64,000 nt of DNA from an uncultured Pelagibacteraceae bacterium (GTDB lineage: Bacteria; Pseudomonadota; Alphaproteobacteria; Pelagibacterales; Pelagibacteraceae), in the NCBI GenBank assembly GCA_902556505.1, contig CACDWM010000002.1, positions 90,451 to 154,450 on the forward strand, in the 5' to 3' direction. Of this stretch, positions 10,053 to 18,635 are shown in pieces. The position numbers and the translations under genes were made by a program. The notes below the pieces were generated by a model, which was not told the origin of the DNA, ran no database searches, and saw nothing but the letters and a program-made list of their open reading frames with translations. Numbering within the stretch: position 1 is the stretch's first letter; each line of letters opens with the position of its first letter.

Positions 10053-11837
10053 TTGAATAAATACAGAACACACAAGTGTAATGAATTAAGAAAAGAGGAT
10101 GTAGATAAAAAAATTTCTCTCTCAGGCTGGATAAATAAAAAAAGAGACCATGGGAATTTATTATTTATTGATTTGAGAGATAATTATGGAATTACCCAAT
10201 GTATAATTGATAAAGATAATAAATATTTTTCTGATTTAGAAAAAATGCAATTAGAAACAGTAATTAAAGTTGAGGGGAAAGTTGTTAACAGATCCAAAGA
10301 AACAATTAATTCTGAAATTGACACTGGTGAAATTGAGGTTGTTATTGAGCAGCATGAAGTTTTAGGTATTTGTAAAGAGCTACCAATGCCAATCTTTAGC
10401 GATCAAGAATATGCAGAAGAAATAAGATTGAAATATAGATTCTTAGATTTAAGAAGAAAAAAAATTCATGAAAATATTATTTTAAGATCCAAGGTTATTT
10501 CATACATCCGAAATGAAATGACTAAATTAGGTTTTTTAGAATTTCAAACACCAATTTTAACCTCATCTAGTCCAGAGGGTGCTAGAGATTTTTTAGTACC
10601 AAGTCGCTTAAATCCAGGAAAATTTTATGCACTACCTCAAGCTCCTCAGCAATTTAAACAATTAATAATGGTTTCGGGCTTTGATAGATACTTTCAAATT
10701 GCACCTTGTTTCAGAGATGAAGATGCGAGAGCGGACAGAAGTCCTGGAGAATTTTATCAATTAGATTTAGAAATGTCATTTGTTGAGCAGGAAGATGTAT
10801 TTAATGTAGTTGAGAAATTAATGGTTAATACATTTAAAAATTTTTCAACTAAAAAACTGATGTTTGATAAATTTCCAAAGATTTCATACAAGGAAGCAAT
10901 GCTTAAATATGGTACAGATAAACCAGATTTAAGAAACCCACTCGTTATAAATGATATAACTGAAATTTTTACAAGGGAAGATGTTTCATTTGAAATATTT
11001 AAAAAATTAGTAAAATCTGGATCAAAAGTCAGATGTATTATTGCAAAAAATACAAAAGATAAACCTAGAAGTTTTTTTGATAATATTGATAAATGGGCAA
11101 AAGAAGAAGGTGCCTCTGGTTTAGCTTATTTTACTTTTGAAAAAGATAAAGATATTTCAGCAAAAGGCCCTATAGGAAAATTTTTTTCTCAGGATGCATT
11201 GGCTGAAATTATGAAAAAAACAAACTGTGAAATAGGGGATAGTATTTTCATGGCTTGTGGAAAACAAGACGAATTAGAAAAAATTACTGCATTAGCAAGG
11301 GATAAAATTGCAAAAGATCTAGATTTAATCGACGAAAATGTTTTCGCATTTTGCTGGATTGTAGACTATCCAATGTTTGAAAAAGATGAGTCAACAAACA
11401 AGATTGAATTTAGTCACAATCCATTTTCAATGCCCCAAGGTAATTTAAGTGAAAAAGATTTTGAAAACCCATTAGATATACTTGCTTATCAATACGACAT
11501 AGTTTGTAATGGTATAGAATTATCTTCAGGAGCAATTAGAAATCATAAACCAGAACTTATGTATAAACTGTTTTCGATCGCAGGATATGATAAAAATCAA
11601 GTAGATGAAAAATTTAGTGGTATGATTAACGCACTTAGTTATGGCGCACCACCACATGGAGGAATAGCACCTGGTATTGATAGAATAGTAATGTTACTTG
11701 CTAATGAGAAAAATATTAGGGAAGTTACTATGTTTCCAATGAACCAAAACGCACAAGATTTGATGATGAATGCACCATCTGAGGTAAATCCAGATCAATT
11801 GAAAGAATTAAATTTAGCTTTAAAAGCAAAAAAATAA
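10053..11837 (+). CDS. aspS: Aspartyl-tRNA synthetase
   Basis: Class II aaRS: TPILTSSSPEGARDFLVPSRLNPGKFYALPQAPQQFKQ, FRDEDARADRSPGEFYQLD; TTG start at 10053. Confidence 0.96.
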   Translation: MNKYRTHKCNELRKEDVDKKISLSGWINKKRDHGNLLFIDLRDNYGITQCIIDKDNKYFSDLEKMQLETVIKVEGKVVNRSKETINSEIDTGEIEVVIEQHEVLGICKELPMPIFSDQEYAEEIRLKYRFLDLRRKKIHENIILRSKVISYIRNEMTKLGFLEFQTPILTSSSPEGARDFLVPSRLNPGKFYALPQAPQQFKQLIMVSGFDRYFQIAPCFRDEDARADRSPGEFYQLDLEMSFVEQEDVFNVVEKLMVNTFKNFSTKKLMFDKFPKISYKEAMLKYGTDKPDLRNPLVINDITEIFTREDVSFEIFKKLVKSGSKVRCIIAKNTKDKPRSFFDNIDKWAKEEGASGLAYFTFEKDKDISAKGPIGKFFSQDALAEIMKKTNCEIGDSIFMACGKQDELEKITALARDKIAKDLDLIDENVFAFCWIVDYPMFEKDESTNKIEFSHNPFSMPQGNLSEKDFENPLDILAYQYDIVCNGIELSSGAIRNHKPELMYKLFSIAGYDKNQVDEKFSGMINALSYGAPPHGGIAPGIDRIVMLLANEKNIREVTMFPMNQNAQDLMMNAPSEVNPDQLKELNLALKAKK

Positions 11838-11838
11838 C

Positions 11839-12663
11839 TTATTTTTTACCTTTTAAACTTATTTTTACATCTGAAAGATCAACTAGATTTTTTTTATAAT
11901 TATTTCTAACAAAACCTTTACTGGTAATGTCTTTTACAATTTTCAATAATTGATTTTGATCTTCAGAGCTTTGATCTTCTGTATTTGTGGCATCATTTCC
12001 TCCAATAGCTGGAGTATGTGCTAGATCTTCTCTATTTTGATATGAAATAGCTAATTCTCTGAAAATATAATCCAAAATTGATGTAGCACTTAAAATTCTA
12101 TCATTACCATGTACTTTGCCTGATGGTTCAAATTTTGTGCCAACAAATGCACTTATAAACTCATCTAACGGAACACCGTATTGAAGGCCTAAAGAAACAG
12201 CAATTGCAAAGTTATTCATTAAGGCTTTAACAAGTTCACCTTCTTTACTGGTATCAATAAATATTTCTCCAATTTTTCCGTCTTCATATTCTCCAGTATG
12301 TAGGTAAACTTTGTGGTCACCAATAGTAGCTTTTTGAATATATCCTTTTCTTCTGTCAGGCATGCTAAACCTTTTACCTAACTTCTCGTTAGCCATGTTT
12401 ATACTTGTTATTACACTTTCTTTAATTATTGGGTTTTTTTTATCCGTTTCGGTAACTACATCCACTTTGTTGTTTTCAAGGACTTTATTGTTTTTAGGAT
12501 CTAAACTTTTTGTTTTTCTATTATCAAGTTTTACGTCTAAAACCTCAAATTTACCATCATCTCTTTTTTCTAAATTTTTTAACTCTGTCTCATTAATATC
12601 ATCTAAATAATGATTTACTTTAAAGGTACAGGTATAATAAGTTTCAACTAAATACTTTGCCAT
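11839..12663 (-). CDS. Stand-alone protein resembling the C-terminal (TSCPD-type) region of B12-dependent ribonucleotide reductase NrdJ
   Basis: [79 protein letters not shown]...[16 protein letters not shown] resembles the alphaproteobacterial NrdJ C-terminus; no catalytic RNR domain. Confidence 0.75.
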   Translation of the reverse strand: MAKYLVETYYTCTFKVNHYLDDINETELKNLEKRDDGKFEVLDVKLDNRKTKSLDPKNNKVLENNKVDVVTETDKKNPIIKESVITSINMANEKLGKRFSMPDRRKGYIQKATIGDHKVYLHTGEYEDGKIGEIFIDTSKEGELVKALMNNFAIAVSLGLQYGVPLDEFISAFVGTKFEPSGKVHGNDRILSATSILDYIFRELAISYQNREDLAHTPAIGGNDATNTEDQSSEDQNQLLKIVKDITSKGFVRNNYKKNLVDLSDVKISLKGKK

Positions 12664-12777
12664 TTGACCTCAATTTAAATTTTAATTTGAATAATGAATC
12701 AATTAATTTATATACATATTCATATTTTAGTCTAATTTAAATTTTACAATTTTTAATTGAATAAATAAAAAAATATT

Positions 12778-13137
12778 ATGTTGACACTCTTAAAGAAAAT
12801 TTTCACTTGGTGGAATCAAGATACTTTTGGAACAAGATTAAAAACTATTTTTTTTGGAAAACTAGTTGGCGCTGATGAGCTAGGTAATAAATACTATGAA
12901 AGTAAAAACGGAAAAAGATGGGTTATCTATTCAAACACAATAGACGCATCTAAAATTCCTGTTGAATGGTATTCTTGGATACATTTTACACCAAATAAAA
13001 TTGAGAAAAAACATACCTTAGAAAAATATGAATGGCAAAAACCACATCAAGAAAATTTAACTGGGACTGACGCAGCATATTATCCAAATAAAAATAAAGA
13101 TGGTATTAAAAAGAAATACTCAAGTTGGAAAGAATAA
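12778..13137 (+). CDS. NADH:ubiquinone oxidoreductase accessory subunit, NDUFA12 family
   Basis: FGKLVGADELGNKYYESKNGKRWVIYSN...VEWYSWIHFT typical of NDUFA12/B17.2. Confidence 0.88.
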   Translation: MLTLLKKIFTWWNQDTFGTRLKTIFFGKLVGADELGNKYYESKNGKRWVIYSNTIDASKIPVEWYSWIHFTPNKIEKKHTLEKYEWQKPHQENLTGTDAAYYPNKNKDGIKKKYSSWKE

Positions 13138-13507
13138 TTTTAAATTAATCTATTTAGTTTTTTTATTTTATTTTTGTTTAGTTTTAAACTTAAACGCAAA
13201 AAATAATTTAGAGGGAACTTTTACTGATATCAAAATTTTGGATAAAATAAGTTCAAAAAACACTTTACTTAAACTTAAAAATGGAGAATTAGTAAAGTTT
13301 AAAGATTTATCAATTAAAAGTCTGAAATGTAAAAATTCAGAATTTGATGATAATCCAGAAATAACTGCTTATATCCAAGTTAGAGATTTGACTAATAAAA
13401 ATAACGATGAAGTTTTTATTTTTAATGGTTGGATGTTTTCATCAAGTCCATCAATTGCACCTTTTGACCATCCTGTTTATGATGTTTGGCTTGTAAACTG
13501 TTATTAA
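13100..13507 (+). CDS. DUF2155 domain-containing exported protein
   Basis: N-terminal signal peptide; CTD 'FNGWMFSSSPSIAPFDHPVYDVWLVNC' typical of DUF2155; next to NDUFA12. Confidence 0.75.
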   Translation: MVLKRNTQVGKNNFKLIYLVFLFYFCLVLNLNAKNNLEGTFTDIKILDKISSKNTLLKLKNGELVKFKDLSIKSLKCKNSEFDDNPEITAYIQVRDLTNKNNDEVFIFNGWMFSSSPSIAPFDHPVYDVWLVNCY

Positions 13508-14841
13508 ACAATTGAATCTTTATCTAGCCAACTAACGTTAAAATCTGAATTGATAAATTTTTTGTGGTTTAGTAATTTTTTATGTAGAGGTATTGTTGTA
13601 GTTATTCCTTCAATTACAAATTCATCTAAAGATCTATTCATTCTTTGAATAGCTTCTGTTCTGTTTCTACCATGACAAATTAACTTACAAACCATACTGT
13701 CGTAATAGGGTGTTACCTTATAACCTTGAAATATTGCGCCATCTACTCTAGTTCTAAAACCAGACGGTTGATGACACATGGTAATAACTCCAGGCGAAGG
13801 CTGAAAGTTTTTAGTAGCATCCTCAGCATTTATTCTACATTCAATTGCATGTCCTCTAGGATTTATATCACTTTGTTTTAAAGCTGTTTCTCCTGAAAAA
13901 GTAATCCAAATTTGCTCTTTAATAATATCAATCCCAGTAACCATCTCAGTTACAGGATGTTCAACTTGAACTCTTGTATTCATTTCAAGGAAATAAAATT
14001 TTCCATCTTCATATATAAACTCAACAGTGCCAGCTCCCATATAGCCTATTTTTGCTACCATTTTTACTGTTCTCTCAAATAAATCTTTTCTTATTTTATC
14101 ATTTAAAACCGGACTTGGTGTTTCTTCTATTAATTTTTGATGTCTTCTTTGAACTGAGCAATCTCTTTCATGAAGGTGAACTACTCTATTTTTTCCAGCT
14201 AATATTTGAACCTCAATATGTCTTGGATTTTGAAAAAATTTTTCAATATAAACTTCGTCATTACCAAAGTATTTTTGTGCTTCTGATTTTGCAGTTGAAA
14301 ACAACGTTTCAAATTCTTTTTCCTCATAAACTATTTTCATACCTTTACCTCCACCTCCACCTGAGGCTTTAATTAAGACAGGAAAACCAATTTTTTTACA
14401 AAGTTCTTTTGCTTCAGAAACGTCTTTTACTCCTCCTTCAGAACCTTCAATAACAGGTAATCCATTTTCCTCAGCTATTCTTTTTGCTTGGATTTTATCA
14501 CCCATCATTTCAATATGTTTTGATGAAGCTCCTATAAAATTAATTTTATTCTCTTCTAAAATTCTTGCAAAATTTGCATTTTCCGAAAGAAAACCATAGC
14601 CAGGATGAACAGCATCAGCATTTGTAAGTTCTATTGCTGACATTAAAGCTGGAATATTTAAATAACTATTTGCTGGTTGATGAGAACCAATACATACACT
14701 TTCATCAGCCATTCTAACATGCATACTTTCTCTATCTACATCAGAATGAACAGCTACAGTAGGAATTCCCCATTCTTTACATGCTCTAATAATTCTAACT
14801 GCAATTTCCCCACGGTTTGCAATTAAAATTTTTTTAAACAT
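13504..14841 (-). CDS. accC: Acetyl-CoA carboxylase, biotin carboxylase subunit
   Basis: MFKKILIANRGEIAVRIIRACKEWG, HPGYGFLSENANFA, EMNTRVQVEHPVTEM. Confidence 0.96.
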   Translation of the reverse strand: MFKKILIANRGEIAVRIIRACKEWGIPTVAVHSDVDRESMHVRMADESVCIGSHQPANSYLNIPALMSAIELTNADAVHPGYGFLSENANFARILEENKINFIGASSKHIEMMGDKIQAKRIAEENGLPVIEGSEGGVKDVSEAKELCKKIGFPVLIKASGGGGGKGMKIVYEEKEFETLFSTAKSEAQKYFGNDEVYIEKFFQNPRHIEVQILAGKNRVVHLHERDCSVQRRHQKLIEETPSPVLNDKIRKDLFERTVKMVAKIGYMGAGTVEFIYEDGKFYFLEMNTRVQVEHPVTEMVTGIDIIKEQIWITFSGETALKQSDINPRGHAIECRINAEDATKNFQPSPGVITMCHQPSGFRTRVDGAIFQGYKVTPYYDSMVCKLICHGRNRTEAIQRMNRSLDEFVIEGITTTIPLHKKLLNHKKFINSDFNVSWLDKDSIV

Positions 14842-14844
14842 TAT

Positions 14845-15279
14845 TTATTCTAGGATAATAATAGTTTGACCAAATTCTACAGGTTGGCCATCTTCAACAC
14901 AAATTTCTTTTACTACACCATCTGCTGTTGAAGGAACATGATTCATTGTTTTCATTGCCTCAACAATCATTATTGTATCACCTTTTTTAATTTTTTTTCC
15001 AACCTCAACAAATTTTTTAGCACCGGGCTCTGGTGCATGATATGCTGTTCCAATTATAGGTGAAGTAATTTCAGTTCCTGATTTAGCATTTTGAGTTTGA
15101 ATAGGTGTTGAACTTGTTGCTGGTGATGAGGACGAAATAACTTGTGGTTGATTGCTAATTGAAACATTATTTTTTGATACTTTAATTTTTGTATCCTTTT
15201 CAGTTATCTCAATTTCAGTAAGATTAAATTCTTTTAAATAATCACTAAGTTCTTGAATTATTTTTTTATCTATTTTCAT
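14845..15279 (-). CDS. accB: Acetyl-CoA carboxylase biotin carboxyl carrier protein
   Basis: Biotinylation motif VEAMKTMNHVPS; next to accC. Confidence 0.95.
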   Translation of the reverse strand: MKIDKKIIQELSDYLKEFNLTEIEITEKDTKIKVSKNNVSISNQPQVISSSSPATSSTPIQTQNAKSGTEITSPIIGTAYHAPEPGAKKFVEVGKKIKKGDTIMIVEAMKTMNHVPSTADGVVKEICVEDGQPVEFGQTIIILE

Positions 15280-15715
15280 TTTGCAAAGTCTTTTGTAATG
15301 AAATTATGGCCAAAATATATCCTTCAGCACCTAATCCAAATATTCCTCCACTTACGACACCACTTATAAGTGATTTATGTCTAAATTCCTCTCTTTTGTA
15401 AATATTAGATAAATGTAGCTCGATAATTGGTTTTTTGAATAAATCTAGAGCATCTCTTATGGCCACAGAGGTATGAGTAAATGCAGCAGCATTTATAATC
15501 ATACCATCAAATTTTTTTCTAGCATCTTGAATTATATTAACGAGTTCTCCTTCAACATTAGATTGGGCAAATTCAACATCAAGACCAATTTCTTGCGCTT
15601 TTTTAGAACAATTTTCTTTAAGTTGGTCAAACGTAGTTGATCCATATTGTGATTGTTCTCTTTCTCCTAATAGATTAAGATTTGGACCATTAATAATAAT
15701 TATTTTATTATTCAT
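15266..15715 (-). CDS. aroQ: Type II 3-dehydroquinate dehydratase
   Basis: IIINGPNLNLLGEREQSQYG, IINAAAFTHTSVAIRDAL. Confidence 0.94.
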   Translation of the reverse strand: MNNKIIIINGPNLNLLGEREQSQYGSTTFDQLKENCSKKAQEIGLDVEFAQSNVEGELVNIIQDARKKFDGMIINAAAFTHTSVAIRDALDLFKKPIIELHLSNIYKREEFRHKSLISGVVSGGIFGLGAEGYILAIISLQKTLQNENR

Positions 15716-15731
15716 TCAGCATTTATATACG

Positions 15732-15950
15732 ATGAAAAAAATAAAAAAAATAAAAATTAAAATAAATGGTAAAATCAAATCTATAACTCAAAATTCTAAC
15801 CTTTTTATGGTGTTAAAAAATCTAAAAATACCATTAAATAAAGTAGCAATTGAGCTTAACGAAGAAATAGTAGATAAAAAAAAAATTAATAAAATAAAAT
15901 TAAATAAAAATGATAAAATTGAAATAGTTCATTTTATTGGAGGCGGTTAA
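15732..15950 (+). CDS. thiS: Sulfur carrier protein ThiS
   Basis: 72-aa ubiquitin-like protein ending VHFIGGG; followed by thiG. Confidence 0.9.
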   Translation: MKKIKKIKIKINGKIKSITQNSNLFMVLKNLKIPLNKVAIELNEEIVDKKKINKIKLNKNDKIEIVHFIGGG

Positions 15951-16725
15951 TTTGAAAAAAGATAGTCTAATTATTGCAAATAAAAAATTTAATTCCAGAT
16001 TAATTGTTGGAACGGGAAAATATAAAAGTATGACTGAGTGTGCAAAAGCAATTAAACTGTCTGGGGCAGAAATCGTAACAGTCGCCGTAAGAAGGGTTAA
16101 TATTTCAGACAAAAACAAGCCTTTACTGATGGATTATATTGATCCAAATAAAATAACATATTTACCTAATACTGCCGGATGTTTTAATTCAAAAGAAGCT
16201 TTAAGAACTTTACGATTAGCTAGGGAAATAGGTGGTTGGAAGTTGGTTAAATTAGAAGTTTTGGGAGATAAAAAAAATTTATTTCCTGATATGATAGAAA
16301 CTTTAAAATCCACAGAAGTTCTTGCCAAAGAAGGTTTTAAGGTTATGGTTTATTGCAATGATGATCCTTTAATGGCTAAGCGTTTAGAGAATTCAGGTGC
16401 TGACGCTATTATGCCTTTAGCTGCACCTATAGGATCAGGGCTAGGTATTCAAAACAAAATCAATATTCAAATTATTAGAAAACAAACAAAACTTCCATTA
16501 ATTATTGATGCTGGCTTAGGTCAGGCGTCGGATGCAACAATTGCAATGGAGCTAGGATGTGACGGAGTACTTGTTAATACTGCAATTGCTAAAGCAAAAA
16601 AACCTTTTGAAATGGCGCTCGCATTTAAGAATGCAGTTATAGCAGGAAGACAATCATATAAATCTGGGAGAATAGATAAAGTTTTAATGGGTAATCCATC
16701 CTCTCCAACAAAAGGAATTATTTAG
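15937..16725 (+). CDS. thiG: Thiazole synthase
   Basis: RLIVGTGKYKSM, EIVTVAVRRVN, LIIDAGLGQASDATIAMELGCDGVLVNTAIA. The true start may be the TTG at 15952. Confidence 0.94.
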   Translation: MEAVNLKKDSLIIANKKFNSRLIVGTGKYKSMTECAKAIKLSGAEIVTVAVRRVNISDKNKPLLMDYIDPNKITYLPNTAGCFNSKEALRTLRLAREIGGWKLVKLEVLGDKKNLFPDMIETLKSTEVLAKEGFKVMVYCNDDPLMAKRLENSGADAIMPLAAPIGSGLGIQNKINIQIIRKQTKLPLIIDAGLGQASDATIAMELGCDGVLVNTAIAKAKKPFEMALAFKNAVIAGRQSYKSGRIDKVLMGNPSSPTKGII

Positions 16726-18535
16726 TTGTTTTAAAACGTCTTTTTTTCTTAAAAATTTTTTTATTAATTTTCTTCTTCTCTTTATTTTCTGCTAATTTAC
16801 TTTCTTTATTTTGTATTTCCAAATTTTTCAATTTTTCATAATATTCTATTAACTCAATTGTTTTTTTTGATTTATTTTTAATATCTATGATGTACTCAGG
16901 TATAATTAAAGAATTATCACTAATAATGTCTATTGTTATTTTATTTTTTTTTTCAAAATAAGTTAAATCATTGACAAAGTTTTCTTTAAGGAAATCAGAA
17001 ATTTTCTCGCATACTTTTAATTCAACAAATTTAGCTTTGTTTATTACAGCTTTTAATTCAACAATTTTTAAGAGTTTTTGAGCGAAAGATTCATCTGTTA
17101 ATGTAACTTTCCATTTTATAGCACTTTCTCTTAGTCTTTGTCTTGACATTTCCAAAAGACCGAAGTTGCTTATTCTACCAATTTGAATTCTAGCTCTATC
17201 TGTCCTGCATTTTTCTTTAAGTTTTCTCTCTACCAATCTTCTATTTCCGTAACTAAGCATATCTATAAAATCAATAATTATTAATCCAGATAAATCTCTT
17301 ATTTTAATTTGTCTTGCTATTTCTTCAGCAGCCTCGATATTTGTATCCAAAGCAGTGCTTTCAACATTTTTTCCTTTTATTGAACTTCCAGAATTTATAT
17401 CAATAGAAACCAAAGCCTCTGTTGGGTTGATAACCAAATATCCTCCTGATTTAAGTTTAATTTCAGAGTCAAATATTTGATTTAACTTTTGTTCAATATT
17501 TTCTTGAATGAATAGTGGAATTTTCCCTCTATATTTTTTTACTTTTTTCACACTTGATGGCATCATAGTTTTCATGAACGATTGAGCTTTTTTATAACCC
17601 TCGTTACCTTCTATAATTATATTTTGGGTATTTTCATCAAACATATCTCTTAAAGTTCTTTTAATAATTTCACTTTCTTGGTGAATTAAAGAAGGAGCAA
17701 TAGAATTTATTGCATTTTCTTTAATTTGACCCCAGGTATTAATTAAAGTTGTTAAATCATTATTTATTTCATTTTTTGTTTTATTGCTTCCAGCAGTTCT
17801 CACAATTAATCCCATCTCCTTAGGTATTTCAATTTCATTTAAAATAGTTCTTATTTTTTTTCTATCAGCAGGATTAAATATTTTTCTTGATATACCTCCA
17901 CCTTTAGGAGTGTTTGGCATTAATACTATATATTTACCAGCAATAGAAATAAAAGTGCTTAAAGCTGCACCTTTTTGACCTCTCTCGTCTTTAAGTACTT
18001 GTACAAGAATTACTTGGTTAGGTTTAATTACTTCCTGAATCTTATATCTTTTAAATTTAAATCTATGCTCTTTTTTTTTTTCTCTTACATCATCTAAATT
18101 TTCTTTTTCAGAAATATTGTCTTTATTATTTGAATCTTCTTCTATTTGTTCTTCTGATATCTTTTCTAAAGGATCATCAATTTCTAGTTTTCCTTCAGCA
18201 ATATTTTCCTCTTCTTTAGCCTCAACTTCTCTTGAAAGTTCTTCTCTAGCTTTTTCTTCCTCCTCTTTAATTTTTTCTAAATCTGCTTTCGGTATCTGAT
18301 AATAATCTGACTGAATGTCATTAAAAGACAAAAACCCATGCCTCTCTCTTCCAAAATCAACAAAAGCTGCTTGCAAAGAAGGTTCAATTCTACTTACTTT
18401 GCCTAAATAAATATTATTTTTAATTAAGTTATTTTTTAAACCTTCGTACTCGTAATCTTCAATATTTTCACCTGATTTAAGAACAACTCTAGTTTCGTTA
18501 GGATGCGAGGCATCGATATATAAATTTTTTTCCAT
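16718..18535 (-). CDS. rne: Ribonuclease E/G family endoribonuclease
   Basis: S1-like N-terminus IYLGKVSRIEPSLQAAFVDFGRERHGFLSFND; GLIIIDFIDM; RISNFGLLEMSRQRLR; acidic insert in the S1 region; short C-terminus. Confidence 0.88.
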   Translation of the reverse strand: MEKNLYIDASHPNETRVVLKSGENIEDYEYEGLKNNLIKNNIYLGKVSRIEPSLQAAFVDFGRERHGFLSFNDIQSDYYQIPKADLEKIKEEEEKAREELSREVEAKEEENIAEGKLEIDDPLEKISEEQIEEDSNNKDNISEKENLDDVREKKKEHRFKFKRYKIQEVIKPNQVILVQVLKDERGQKGAALSTFISIAGKYIVLMPNTPKGGGISRKIFNPADRKKIRTILNEIEIPKEMGLIVRTAGSNKTKNEINNDLTTLINTWGQIKENAINSIAPSLIHQESEIIKRTLRDMFDENTQNIIIEGNEGYKKAQSFMKTMMPSSVKKVKKYRGKIPLFIQENIEQKLNQIFDSEIKLKSGGYLVINPTEALVSIDINSGSSIKGKNVESTALDTNIEAAEEIARQIKIRDLSGLIIIDFIDMLSYGNRRLVERKLKEKCRTDRARIQIGRISNFGLLEMSRQRLRESAIKWKVTLTDESFAQKLLKIVELKAVINKAKFVELKVCEKISDFLKENFVNDLTYFEKKNKITIDIISDNSLIIPEYIIDIKNKSKKTIELIEYYEKLKNLEIQNKESKLAENKEKKKINKKIFKKKRRFKTTK

Positions 18536-18635
18536 AATTTTGTAGATGTTAATTTCATTAGTAATTTAATTTTTAAAATTTTGTTTAATATTCTTGCCAT
18601 ATCTTTAACAAATTCCAAGATATAATGAAATTAAA

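Noticed and set aside
12664-12777. AT-rich gap between the NrdJ-like gene and NDUFA12
   Set aside because: ATTTAAATT-type short palindromes only, expected in such AT-rich DNA.
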